A stretch of 64,000 nt of DNA, taken from the NCBI GenBank assembly GCA_041748555.1, contig JBGTDA010000115.1, positions 1-64,000 on the forward strand. Reading direction: 5' to 3'. Made by a program: the position numbers and the translations under genes. Below are positions 17,824 through 26,193 of the stretch, in pieces. The notes under the pieces are model-generated. The model was not told the origin of the DNA. It saw nothing but the letters and a program-made list of their open reading frames with translations, and ran no database searches. This DNA comes from Rhodonellum sp041748555 (GTDB lineage Bacteria > Bacteroidota > Bacteroidia > Cytophagales > Cyclobacteriaceae). Every line of letters starts with the position of its first letter. The stretch's first letter is position 1.

Positions 17824-18606
17824 TTACTCTCTTGGTTTACCAATGGTTGCCAATAATCCCCCATCAACATAGAGTATCTGTCCATTGACAAAATCACTTG
17901 CAGCTGATGCAAGAAATACTGCTGCACCGCCCAGATCATCAGGATTTCCCCATTTGCCTGCAGGTGTTCGGCTTATGATAAATTCATTCAACGGATTTCC
18001 GGGAACACGAAGTGGGGCAGTTTGATCCGTTGCAAAATAGCCGGGGCCGATTCCGTTGACCTGAATGTTGTATTTTGCCCATTCAGTGGCCAAGTTGCGG
18101 GTGAGCATCTTCAATCCACCTTTTGCTGCTGCATAGGCACTGAGAGTATCCCTTCCCAGTTCACTCATCATGGAGCAAATGTTGACTATTTTTCCTCCAC
18201 CGTTTTTGATCATTGATTTGGCGACAGCCTGGGACATGATAAAAGGCGAAACAAGATCCACGTCAATTACTTTACGGAAATCAGCTGGGTCCATATCAAT
18301 TGCCGGAACCCTCTTGATGATACCGGCATTGTTGATCAGAATATCTATTTTCCCAAATTCCTCTACTATTTTTCCGATGTTCTCTGCCACTGCATTTTCG
18401 TCCGTTACATCAAAAAGATAACCCTTTGTCTTTATCTCTTCGGTAGCATATTGGTGAATTGCCTCTTCCATTTTTGAAGGAGTATGGCCATTAATGACCG
18501 ACGTGGCTCCATGATGAGCCAAAGCTTTCGCCATCGCCATTCCCAATCCATGAGTTCCTCCCGTTACCAAGGCAACTTTTCCACTGAGATCAAATAGGTT
18601 TTTCAT
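17824..18606 (-). CDS. kduD: KduD-type short-chain dehydrogenase (2-keto-3-deoxygluconate/gluconate 5-dehydrogenase)
   Basis: A 260-residue classical SDR. Cofactor loop TGGTHGLG (15-22), NNAG (92-95) and the catalytic S145, Y158 and K162 are visible. The C-terminal GPGYFATDQTAPLR and RTPAGKWGNPDDLGGA segments are those of the KduD/gluconate-5-dehydrogenase group. Next to kduI it should reduce 2,5-diketo-3-deoxygluconate to KDG in breakdown of unsaturated galacturonate; gluconate 5-dehydrogenase is the alternative label. Start is the Met before KNLFDLSGK, leaving a 13-bp gap after kduI, so the two form an operon. Confidence 0.87.
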   Translation of the reverse strand: MKNLFDLSGKVALVTGGTHGLGMAMAKALAHHGATSVINGHTPSKMEEAIHQYATEEIKTKGYLFDVTDENAVAENIGKIVEEFGKIDILINNAGIIKRVPAIDMDPADFRKVIDVDLVSPFIMSQAVAKSMIKNGGGKIVNICSMMSELGRDTLSAYAAAKGGLKMLTRNLATEWAKYNIQVNGIGPGYFATDQTAPLRVPGNPLNEFIISRTPAGKWGNPDDLGGAAVFLASAASDFVNGQILYVDGGLLATIGKPRE

Positions 18607-18619
18607 AGTTCTGTTTTTT

Positions 18620-19459
18620 TTAAAACAAATCAATTGGAGCGACTAAATCCATATCTCCATAATCCAGATTCTCGCCCGCCATCCCCCAAATGAAAGAATA
18701 ATTGGAAGTTCCCGCTCCACTGTGGATTGACCAAGGAGGGGAAATTACGGCTTGATGGTTTTTCATCCAGATATGCCTCGTTTCTTCAGGTTGACCCATA
18801 TAATGGCAAACTGCCTGGTCATCGGTTATTTCAAAATAAAAATAAGCTTCCATTCTTCTGTCATGGGTATGGGCCGGCATGGTATTCCAGACCGAACCTG
18901 GTTTCAAAACCGTCATTCCCATCTGAAGTTGACAGGTTTCTACTATAGAGTTGACCAGAAGCTTGTAAATTGTTCTGTGGTTTGAATTTTCAAGAGAACC
19001 TAATGTAACTACCTCCGCATCATCCCAAGTGACCTTTTTTGTTGGATAGTTTTTATGTGCGGGAGCGGAATTGAAATACAGGTAACTGTCTCCTGTAGCG
19101 GAAGGATGAAAAATTACCTCTTTCGATCCTTTGCCAATATATAATGCTTCTTTATGTGCCAGCGTATATGGAGTGCCATCAACGGTTATGGTTGTTTCAG
19201 CTCCAATATTGATGATTCCGATTTCCCGCCTATCCAGAAAATTTTCAGACTTAAGTTGATCTATAGTTTCCAGTTCAAGGCAATGGGAAACAGCATGGAT
19301 TCCACCCACAATAAAACGGTCGTTTAAAGTATAATCCCCATGTATCTGATTTGCCACAAAGAGATTCTCAATCAAAAAATGCTCCCTTAAGGTAGCCGTA
19401 TCATAATTTTTCACATCCCTCGGATGGTTGGCGTAAAGGGTTTTTATATAAGTATGCAT
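18620..19459 (-). CDS. kduI: 5-dehydro-4-deoxy-D-glucuronate isomerase
   Basis: A 279-residue cupin-fold isomerase converting 4-deoxy-5-ketouronate to 2,5-diketo-3-deoxygluconate. The family's zinc site is clear in NTMPAHTHDRRMEAYFYF (two His and Glu) and a later His in SPPWSIHSGAGTSNY. Strong resemblance to E. coli KduI also at RREIGIINIGAETTITVDG (core INIGAETTITVDG) and YIGKGSKEVIF. The ATG at 19459 gives the family length. First gene of the minus-strand kduI-kduD-lacI-uxaB run, divergent from the VOC/GH28 genes. Confidence 0.95.
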   Translation of the reverse strand: MHTYIKTLYANHPRDVKNYDTATLREHFLIENLFVANQIHGDYTLNDRFIVGGIHAVSHCLELETIDQLKSENFLDRREIGIINIGAETTITVDGTPYTLAHKEALYIGKGSKEVIFHPSATGDSYLYFNSAPAHKNYPTKKVTWDDAEVVTLGSLENSNHRTIYKLLVNSIVETCQLQMGMTVLKPGSVWNTMPAHTHDRRMEAYFYFEITDDQAVCHYMGQPEETRHIWMKNHQAVISPPWSIHSGAGTSNYSFIWGMAGENLDYGDMDLVAPIDLF

Positions 19460-19473
19460 CTCACTTTTTTGAT

Positions 19474-19485
19474 GTAATCGTTTGC
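19474..19485. promoter_or_regulatory. Candidate LacI-type operator ahead of kduI
   Basis: gtaatcgtttgc differs at two positions from the perfect palindrome gcaatcgattgc at 19663. It is 14 nt upstream of the kduI start codon, where a bound repressor would block transcription or elongation. The even-symmetric tcga/tcgt centre is typical of LacI-family operators. Confidence 0.42.
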
Positions 19486-19662
19486 GCAATATAGTATTAT
19501 TTAGTTTTATTTTTCATCAGTGGCTGCTAAAAAAAAATCATGGAGATAAATAAAGTAAAATTGCATAACATTCTATTAATGTTCCAAATAGAAGTTTATA
19601 TAGCCGCTTATTAAAAAATAAGAGACGATTTCTTTTTATTCTGAAACTTCTTTTATATATAT

Positions 19663-19674
19663 GCAATCGATTGC
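19663..19674. promoter_or_regulatory. Perfect palindromic LacI-type operator
   Basis: gcaatcgattgc is a perfect 12-bp palindrome centred on the CG step, the usual LacI-family operator symmetry. It lies in the middle of the divergent region between kduI and the VOC/GH28 genes, so the LacI protein encoded two genes away is the natural candidate ligand. Not tested. Confidence 0.5.
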
Positions 19675-19834
19675 TCAATCAGAACATATTTTAAATTCAA
19701 TTCAGTTTTGAATGCCGGTCATTCCTTCCAGCCCTCCACAACATGATCTTCAAAAGAGCGAAAAAATGAAAACCAAGTATTATCTACCCTTAGTTTTTTC
19801 TCCAACTTTAATAAGCTATTAAAAAAACAATTCT

Positions 19835-20221
19835 ATGAAATTCGAACATTTTGCATTGAACGTGGAAAAGCCGTTGGAAATGTCAAGCTGGTATGAAAAG
19901 TATTTGGGTCTGACAGTTGTAAAAAAAACGGAAGAAGCTCCCTTTATGATTTTTATGGCGGATAACAGCGGCACTATCATGCTGGAAATCTACTCCAACC
20001 CAAAAGGGCCTATCCTGGATTTTAAAACACAACATCCTTTGGTAGCTCATCTGGCATTTGTTTCCGAAAATCCGACAGCAGACAAAGAAAGATTGATAGC
20101 AGCGGGTGCCACCTTGTTTTCGGATGAGGTTTTGACCGATGGTTCCCATTTGGTGATGCTTCGGGATCCATGGGGATTGGCGATACAATTCTGTAAAAGA
20201 GCAGTCCCAATGCTTCGGTAA
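19835..20221 (+). CDS. VOC-family (glyoxalase/dioxygenase-fold) protein
   Basis: A 128-residue protein of the vicinal oxygen chelate fold: two beta-alpha-beta-beta-beta modules beginning FEHFALNVEKPLEMSSWYEKYLG and ending with LRDPWGLAIQFCKR. The first metal ligand position has His (EHFAL) and Glu occurs in MLEIYSN, so a metal site is plausible. Such proteins act as lyases, isomerases or dioxygenases on small substrates. First gene of the plus-strand arm of the pectin locus; its substrate is not evident. Confidence 0.8.
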   Translation: MKFEHFALNVEKPLEMSSWYEKYLGLTVVKKTEEAPFMIFMADNSGTIMLEIYSNPKGPILDFKTQHPLVAHLAFVSENPTADKERLIAAGATLFSDEVLTDGSHLVMLRDPWGLAIQFCKRAVPMLR

Positions 20222-20278
20222 AGGCTTATAAGTTTTTGGTTAGATAATATGATTTGATTGGTCAAAATTTGAAACTAT

Positions 20279-21685
20279 ATGAAAAACATTTCCAAAATAG
20301 GCTTCTTTTTATGTATAGGACTTTTATTAGCCTGTTCACAAAATCCCGTTGAGGAACAGGATCCCTGGGATCAATTGCCTGGAATTCTCGCAAAAATCAA
20401 ACCGCCTGAATTTCCGGATATGAACCTGAATATTTTAGACTATGGGGCAAAAGGAAATGGAATCACCGATGCAAGTGAAGCCCTTAGAGTAGCGATTGAT
20501 GATTGTGCAGATGTGGGGGGAGGAAGAGTGATAATTCCTGCGGGTGATTTTCTTACCGGTCCGATTTACCTCAAGAGCCATGTGAATCTTCATCTTGAAA
20601 AAGGGGCGAGGCTGTTGTTCTCCACTGATCCGGATGATTATTTGCCCAATGTATTTACAAGATGGGAAGGTGTGGAGCTGATGAATTATTCACCGTTGAT
20701 TTATGCCTTTGAAGAAACTAATATTGCCGTAACCGGTGAGGGAATTCTTGACGGACAGGCCAATGAAACCAACTGGTGGCCATGGAAAGGCAAAGCCGAA
20801 TACGGCTGGAAAGAAGGTACTCCGCATCAGGAAGACAAGGATAAAAGACATGCACTTTTTAAAATGGCTGAAGACAATGTTCCTGTAGAGGAAAGAATTT
20901 TCGGAGATGGTTTTTTCCTGAGGCCTCAGTTTGTTCAGCCGTATCGTTGCAAAAATGTGTTGATCCAGGGCGTTACCATCGTCAATTCCCCCATGTGGAT
21001 TTTAAATCCAGTTCTTTGTGAAAATGTCACCATTGATGGAGTTAAGGTGATCAGCCACGGACCCAATTCGGATGGTTGTGATCCAGAATCCTCCAAAAAT
21101 GTCTTGATCAAAAACACCTTTTTTGATACAGGGGATGATTGTATAGCCATCAAATCAGGCAGAAATGCTGATGGAAGAAGAATCAATGTCCCCAGTGAAA
21201 ACATCATTGTCCAAAACTGCAAAATGGCCGATGGCCATGGCGGAGTGGTAATCGGGAGTGAGATTTCAGGTGGAGTCCTAAACGTATTTGCCGAGGATTG
21301 TGAAATGAACAGTCCAAATCTGGATAGGGTCCTGCGCATCAAAACCAGTTCAATGCGGGGTGGATTGGTTGAAAATATCTATATGAGAAATATAGAAGTG
21401 GGTCAGGTAGCCGAGCAAGTGGTACGCGTCAATATGTTCTATGAAGATTCGGGTGCCTATGTACCGAGCGTAAGGAATATTGTGGTTGAAAACCTTACCG
21501 TAGAAAACGGTGGAAAAGTCGGTATTCTGTTGGAAGGATATGAAAGCTCTCCGGTGGAAAACTTTATTTTAAGAAATGTTGAAATCAAATCGGTAAAGGA
21601 AAATTACCGTTTCTCCAATGTCAAAAACGTTCAATTTGAAAATGTGCGGATAAATGGTGAGGAGATTAAACCAAAAAAAAATTAA
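20279..21685 (+). CDS. GH28 polygalacturonase-like lipoprotein
   Basis: A 468-residue right-handed beta-helix glycosidase that hydrolyses galacturonan or rhamnogalacturonan chains. GH28 catalytic motifs appear in order: NSDGCDPESS, DTGDDCIAIKSG (two catalytic Asp), GHGGVVIGSE and RIKTSS. The N-terminus is a lipoprotein signal with lipobox LLLACSQ, so the enzyme is probably anchored to a membrane, facing periplasm or surface. It is followed 11 bp later by the esterase, so they are co-transcribed. Fine specificity cannot be told. Confidence 0.93.
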   Translation: MKNISKIGFFLCIGLLLACSQNPVEEQDPWDQLPGILAKIKPPEFPDMNLNILDYGAKGNGITDASEALRVAIDDCADVGGGRVIIPAGDFLTGPIYLKSHVNLHLEKGARLLFSTDPDDYLPNVFTRWEGVELMNYSPLIYAFEETNIAVTGEGILDGQANETNWWPWKGKAEYGWKEGTPHQEDKDKRHALFKMAEDNVPVEERIFGDGFFLRPQFVQPYRCKNVLIQGVTIVNSPMWILNPVLCENVTIDGVKVISHGPNSDGCDPESSKNVLIKNTFFDTGDDCIAIKSGRNADGRRINVPSENIIVQNCKMADGHGGVVIGSEISGGVLNVFAEDCEMNSPNLDRVLRIKTSSMRGGLVENIYMRNIEVGQVAEQVVRVNMFYEDSGAYVPSVRNIVVENLTVENGGKVGILLEGYESSPVENFILRNVEIKSVKENYRFSNVKNVQFENVRINGEEIKPKKN

Positions 21686-21696
21686 TTTATAAAGTC

Positions 21697-22896
21697 ATGA
21701 AAATATCCAAAATAGTTCTCCTGATGTGTTTAATTGGAGTTTTTGTCCAATTTGACAATGTACATGCCCAGAATGTTCCCAAAGATGAAGTTGACGAACC
21801 CATGCTTTGTATCGGAAACTTCTGGACTGAAGAAGAAGGTGCTGAATTTCTTCGAAATATAAGAAGAACCTATTCTACAGCCGGGGAATGGGAAAATAGA
21901 GCGGCCCTCATCAAGCAACAGATCCTAAAGGGTTCCACGTTGGAAACATTCCCTGAAAGAAATCCCATGAATCCCATTATCGGGGGAAAGAGGACTTACG
22001 ATGGTTATCAGGTTCAAAATATTGCCTTTGAGAGTTTGCCGGGGGTATATGTCACCGGAAGTCTGTACTCACCAACAGAATCCAAAGGTAAAATTCCCGG
22101 AATAATAAGTCCTCATGGCCATTGGACCCAGCCGGGTGAAGTAGGCCGTTACAGACCTGAAGCTCAAAAGCGATTTGCTGCCATGGCCCGGATGGGAGCA
22201 ATGGTCTGGGCATATGATGCCGTCGGCTATGGACAGATGGAGGAAATAGGTTGGGAACATAAGCACCCTGAAACACTGAAACTCCAGCTTTGGAACAGCA
22301 TCCGGGGAATAGACTTTCTGATATCGATGGGAGCGGATTCCTCCCGTATAGGTGCTACAGGAGCTTCAGGAGGAGGCACGCAAACCTTTTTGGTGACAGC
22401 TGTCGATGACCGGGTGGCGGTATCGGCTCCGGTGGTAATGGTTTCTGCACATTTTTTTGGTGGGTGCGAATGTGAAAGTGGAATGCCTATTCACAGAACA
22501 AAAAACTTTCAGACCAATAATGTAGAGATAGCGGCATTGGCTGCACCTAGACCGCTATTGCTTGTATCGGACGGCAATGATTGGACCTCGAATAATCCAA
22601 ATGTTGAATTTCCCCACAGCCAATATATTTATTCCCTGTTAGGCCATTCCGAAAACGTTGAAAATGCACATTTTCCTCAGGATAATCATGATTATGGAGA
22701 CAACAAACGGCGGGCAGTCTATCCTTTTATGGCCAAACACCTGGGGTTGGATCTCTCCAAGGCGCTCAACCCCGATGGTTCATTACTTGAAGATATGATT
22801 GTCATTGAAGACCAAAAGCAGCTTTACCCCTTTGACAAAAACAATCCGTTTCCTTCTACTGCCATCAGACATAACAGTGGAGTTGTATGGAAATAG
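21697..22896 (+). CDS. Secreted alpha/beta hydrolase, acetyl-xylan-esterase-like
   Basis: A 399-residue alpha/beta hydrolase with a signal peptide ending VHAQ. The nucleophile elbow GATGASGGGTQ places Ser at about 224, the acid is probably the Asp in LLVSDGNDW and the His that in DNHDYG near 347. The oxyanion-side ISPHGHWTQPGEVGRYRPE is typical of the large CE7/dienelactone-like esterase group. Directly after the GH28 gene, it most likely removes acetyl (or methyl) esters from pectin, but this is context inference. Confidence 0.82.
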   Translation: MKISKIVLLMCLIGVFVQFDNVHAQNVPKDEVDEPMLCIGNFWTEEEGAEFLRNIRRTYSTAGEWENRAALIKQQILKGSTLETFPERNPMNPIIGGKRTYDGYQVQNIAFESLPGVYVTGSLYSPTESKGKIPGIISPHGHWTQPGEVGRYRPEAQKRFAAMARMGAMVWAYDAVGYGQMEEIGWEHKHPETLKLQLWNSIRGIDFLISMGADSSRIGATGASGGGTQTFLVTAVDDRVAVSAPVVMVSAHFFGGCECESGMPIHRTKNFQTNNVEIAALAAPRPLLLVSDGNDWTSNNPNVEFPHSQYIYSLLGHSENVENAHFPQDNHDYGDNKRRAVYPFMAKHLGLDLSKALNPDGSLLEDMIVIEDQKQLYPFDKNNPFPSTAIRHNSGVVWK

Positions 22897-23012
22897 GGTA
22901 GATAAATGCTCTGAGATTGATGTTTTACATTATCTATTGATATATTTAACTATTGTCCATCCTGCATTGACATTTTATTCATTAAAAACTTTAACCAATA
23001 ATAAACCATAGC

Positions 23013-24380
23013 ATGACCGAAAGAAGAGAATTTATTAAAAGAAGTTTACTGGGAACTGCCGGCATAGCCGTTGCCGGTATGGGATTAAGTGCCAAATCCT
23101 ACGCTTCCATTATCGGAGCCAATGAGCGGATTAACATTGCCGTTATTGGGATCAGAGGCCAAGGCGGCAACCATATCAACCAATGGTGTGCCCTTAAGGA
23201 CAACAGGAATGTACGTCTGAAGACGCTTTGTGATGTGGATGAACAATTGTTTCCTGAAAAAGCAAAGGTGGTAGTGGAGAAATCAGGCGTTACGCCCTTG
23301 ACGGAATGGGACCTGCGGAAGGTATACGAAGATCCGGAAATTGATGCCGTTTCCATTGCTACTCCAAATCATTGGCATGCTTTGGCCACGATATGGGCCG
23401 CACAGGCGGGAAAACATGTTTATGTGGAAAAGCCATCAAGCCATAATGTTTTTGAAGGCAGGAAAATGATAGAAGCCGCCCGCAAATACAACGTCCGGGT
23501 ACAAACGGGTTTTCAAAACCGGTCGATCGCCAATGTGATGGAAGCCATAAAGTTTTTACACGAAGGTGGTATTGGTGAGGTTTATATGGCCCGGGGACTT
23601 TGTTACAAACCCCGGGATTCTTTTGGAACTTCCAAGGACAGTACCCCGCCATCCACCTTGCATTATGATCAATGGTTGGGTCCTGCGCCTTACAGGGCTT
23701 ACAATGAGAAAAGAGGTCATTACAATTGGCATTGGCATTGGGATACGGGAAACGGTGATACGGGTAACCAAGGCCCGCACCAGTTTGATGTAGCACGATG
23801 GGGTATGAATAAAAACGAGCATCCTGTTTCTGTGTATTCCTCGGGTGGGATTTATGGGATGACATCGCAGGAATGTTCTCAGGAAACTCCCAATACACAG
23901 ACGTCAGTATTCACTTATCAGGATGGAAAAATCCTTGAATTTGAAACCCGGGGAAGGTATTCCAACGGGGAATCAGGATTGGGAATAGAAATAGGCAATA
24001 TTTTTTATGGAACAGAGGGGTATCTTGAAATTGATGGAGGGACCTGGAAAGCTTACAGACAAAGGGAAAAGGAGCCTTTTGCAGGATCCAAAAAAGAGGA
24101 AGTCAAAAAAAGCGACTCAAACTTCCTTGCGGCACCCGGTGGAGCTGAACATTATGCCAATTTCCTTGATGGCATCAGAAACGGGAATGATACCCTGACC
24201 TGTGATATTCGGGAAGGTCATTACTCCTCAGCCCTACCTTTGTTGGCAAACATTTCCTACAGGTTGGGAAGGGGTCTGAAATTCATGGGTGATTACGAAA
24301 AATTCGCCAACGATCCTGAAGCCGATGTGCTGCTGTCACGACCGAATAGGTCTCCATATAGTATTCCGAATGAGGTATAA
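23013..24380 (+). CDS. Tat-exported Gfo/Idh/MocA-family oxidoreductase
   Basis: A 455-residue NAD(P)-dependent sugar-type oxidoreductase. The N-terminus has a twin-Arg signal (RREFIKRSLLGTAG) and a hydrophobic stretch ending SYA, so it is a periplasmic enzyme with prebound cofactor. The Rossmann strand IAVIGIRGQGGNH, the EKPSSHNVFEGRKM segment (position of the conserved EKP Lys) and GNGDTGNQGPHQFDVARWGM are characteristic of this large Bacteroidota group. Substrate unknown; genes nearby point to pectin-derived sugars. A long-stem terminator follows. Confidence 0.88.
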   Translation: MTERREFIKRSLLGTAGIAVAGMGLSAKSYASIIGANERINIAVIGIRGQGGNHINQWCALKDNRNVRLKTLCDVDEQLFPEKAKVVVEKSGVTPLTEWDLRKVYEDPEIDAVSIATPNHWHALATIWAAQAGKHVYVEKPSSHNVFEGRKMIEAARKYNVRVQTGFQNRSIANVMEAIKFLHEGGIGEVYMARGLCYKPRDSFGTSKDSTPPSTLHYDQWLGPAPYRAYNEKRGHYNWHWHWDTGNGDTGNQGPHQFDVARWGMNKNEHPVSVYSSGGIYGMTSQECSQETPNTQTSVFTYQDGKILEFETRGRYSNGESGLGIEIGNIFYGTEGYLEIDGGTWKAYRQREKEPFAGSKKEEVKKSDSNFLAAPGGAEHYANFLDGIRNGNDTLTCDIREGHYSSALPLLANISYRLGRGLKFMGDYEKFANDPEADVLLSRPNRSPYSIPNEV

Positions 24381-24410
24381 TTAGAAAATCCTGTTGATTT
24401 TGTTTTAAAT

Positions 24411-24451
24411 ATGATATAAAAAAGGCCTTTTGATGGTCTTTTTTATATCAT
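24411..24451 (+). terminator. Long-stem terminator after the Gfo/Idh/MocA gene
   Basis: A 17-bp stem, atgatataaaaaaggcc (24411-24427) with ggtcttttttatatcat (24435-24451), has a single G-U pair and a 7-nt loop; its 3' arm contains the T tract. It ends the GH28-esterase-oxidoreductase transcript. Confidence 0.8.
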
Positions 24452-24579
24452 AAAAACTCAAAATTTTGAGAACATCCATTGATAAACCAAAATGCTGAGA
24501 GGGAATTTGAGATGAAAATTATAAAGGTTAAAATCAAAACTCCTGAAATCATTATCACTGAAAGTTTTTAGCAATTGAT

Positions 24580-24816
24580 ATGGGAAAAAATAAAAGGATT
24601 GCCGTCAAAGGAACTGAAATCACCATTTTTCAGGGGGAATCAAGTGACTTTATTTCTCTCACAGATATTGCCCGTCATAAAGATTCCGCTAATACAGATA
24701 CGATTATTCAAAATTGGTTAAGAAATAGAAACACCATAGAACTTTTAGGCTTTTGGGAACAATTGTATAATCCCGATTTTAAGCCCGTCGAATTCGACGG
24801 GTTTAAGAATGAATAA
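24580..24816 (+). pseudogene. KilA-N domain protein, truncated copy 1
   Basis: A 78-residue frame matching only the N-terminal portion of a KilA-N protein: ITIFQGESSDFISLTDIAR, NWLRNRNTIELLGFWEQLYNPDF, then EFDGFKNE and a stop where full-length relatives continue with the core domain. KilA-N is a DNA-binding domain found in phage and mobile-element proteins. An 18-bp perfect palindrome (24784-24801) covers the codons just after NPDF. The second, longer remnant begins 38 bp downstream and is similar in sequence, so this looks like a tandem duplication with one copy cut short. Confidence 0.75.
24784..24801. repeat. 18-bp perfect palindrome inside KilA-N copy 1
   Basis: cccgtcgaattcgacggg reads the same on both strands. 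It encodes P-V-E-F-D-G directly after the NPDF motif. A second near-palindrome, also centred on gaattc, occurs at the matching codons of copy 2 (25046-25071). Confidence 0.8.
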
Positions 24817-24854
24817 AGGGTTCGAAATCGACTACTTTAATATGGGTAAAGACA

Positions 24855-25743
24855 ATGGCTAAAGGAAAAAAAATAAGTGTAAAAGGTACTGAAATTTCAA
24901 TTTTTGAACAAAACCAAATTGATTTTATAAGCTTGAAGGACATGTCAGGAGGCTTTAAGGAAGTGGTCTGATAGGCAAATGGATTACCAATAAAAATACT
25001 TTAGAGTATTTAGGTATATGGGAGAAAATCAATAATCCTGATTTTTAATTACACCGAATTCGGGGTAATTAAACAAGAGGCTGGTGTAAACAGGTTTATA
25101 ATGTCCGTAGGTCAATGGATAGGAAGAACCCAAGCCATTGGTATGCTCGTAAAACCGGGAAGATATGGCGGTACTTATGCCCATAAGGATATAGCCTTTC
25201 ATTTTGCCATGTGGCTAAGCCCAGAATTTCAAATATACTTAGTTAATGAATTCCAAAGGCTCAAAGTTGAGAAAACAATCGTTTAAAATTGGAATGGAAT
25301 TTTCAACGCACTTTGGCAAAATTAATTACCACATTCACACTGATGCCATCAAGGATAATTTGATTCCTGATACCCCTGACAGAAATCAAATTTCCTTTAT
25401 TTATGCTAAAGCGGATGTTTTGAATATGGCTCTGTTGGGCCAAACAGCCAAGCAATGGAGTGATGAGAATCCAGATAAAAAAGGTTATGTCCGTGATTAT
25501 GCCACCATTGAGCAACTGGTGGTATTGTCCAATATGGAAAGCACCAATGCGCTGTTGATCCAACAGGAAATGCAACAATCCCAACGGCTGGTGCAGCTCA
25601 ACCAAATGGCGATAACCCAAATGAAATCCTTATTGAACCATAGGCAGTCTGTTAAGAAATTGAAATGATGGAAAAAGACATAAAAGCGTATTGAACAGCT
25701 GGAGGAGAAACAAAGAAAATCAGAGAAAACTTTGAAAGATTAA
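24855..25743 (+). pseudogene. KilA-N domain protein, frameshifted copy 2
   Basis: A decayed gene whose pieces read as a complete KilA-N protein: MAKGKKISVKGTEISIF and DFISLKDMSGGFKE in frame 1; after a frameshift near 24960, GSGLIGKWITNKNTLEYLG...NNPDF; after an extra T near 25045, NYTEFGVIKQEAGVNRF and SVGQWIGRTQAIGM...WLSPEFQIYLVNEFQRLK; another shift near 25275 and one near 25320; then NYHIHTDAIKDNLIP to KKLK, and a last shift before KRIEQLEEKQRKSEK ending at 25743. At least four single-base indels make it non-functional. Neighbouring genes are intact, so sequencing error is unlikely. Confidence 0.8.
25046..25071. repeat. Near-perfect palindrome inside KilA-N copy 2
   Basis: taattac (25046-25052) pairs with gtaatta (25065-25071) around a central ccgaattcgg (25054-25063), giving a 26-bp inverted repeat with one mismatched pair. 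It lies at the position matching the palindrome of copy 1, just after the NPDF codons and over the frameshift. Confidence 0.7.
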
Positions 25744-25790
25744 ATTAAACTGATAATATATAACTTTTTAAACCGCATAACACATACAAT

Positions 25791-26084
25791 ATGCCCGCAT
25801 ATGTCCTAGTAGAAGTAAACATCCACGATCAGGAGCTTTATGAATCCTATAAAAAACTCACTCCGGCGACGATCGAAGCTTTTGAGGGAAGGTTTGTTGT
25901 CCGTGGAGCACAAACAGAATCATTGGAAGGGGACTGGAAACCGGAGAGGTTTGTCATGCTTGAATTCCAATCGGTCGAAATAGCCAAAAGATGGTGGGCC
26001 TCCGATGAATATTCAAAAGCCAAAAAAATCCGACACCGGGCGGCTACTTCCAAAATGTTGGTTGTGGAGGGAATAGAAAAGTAG
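25791..26084 (+). CDS. DUF1330 family protein
   Basis: A 97-residue protein covering the complete DUF1330 domain: PAYVLVEVNIHDQELYESYKK, then RFVVRGAQTESLEGDWKPERFVMLEF (core VVRGAQTESLEGDW), and WWASDEYSKAKKIRHRAA. The fold is a ferredoxin-like dimeric alpha+beta barrel; function is undefined. It is 109 bp upstream of an Ldh-type dehydrogenase on the same strand and may be the first gene of that short operon. Confidence 0.88.
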   Translation: MPAYVLVEVNIHDQELYESYKKLTPATIEAFEGRFVVRGAQTESLEGDWKPERFVMLEFQSVEIAKRWWASDEYSKAKKIRHRAATSKMLVVEGIEK

Positions 26085-26193
26085 TAGAAGGGAGAAAGTA
26101 GAGAGGGTAGATGAGATTAGCCTTAAGCAAATTGCGGCTGATTTTTTTATTAATAATTTGTATAGGGTAACTTATGTTTTAAATTAATTTTAA

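Larger units (their letters stand above)
19460..19834. promoter_or_regulatory. Divergent control region of the pectin locus
   Basis: 375 bp without a gene between kduI (minus) and the VOC gene (plus). It is AT-rich and holds two operator-like palindromes (19474-19485 and 19663-19674). It should contain promoters for both directions; I see no strict TAnnTTTG match, only TATATTG-like sequence ahead of kduI. Confidence 0.6.

Noticed and set aside
23359..23898. 179-residue open frame opposite the Gfo/Idh/MocA gene
   Set aside because: It is fully antisense to a well-supported gene, has no domain pattern and shows composition typical of a shadow frame.
24855..25743. Programmed frameshifting in the KilA-N gene
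   Set aside because: Four or more shifts at non-slippery positions and no downstream pairing signal; decay is simpler.
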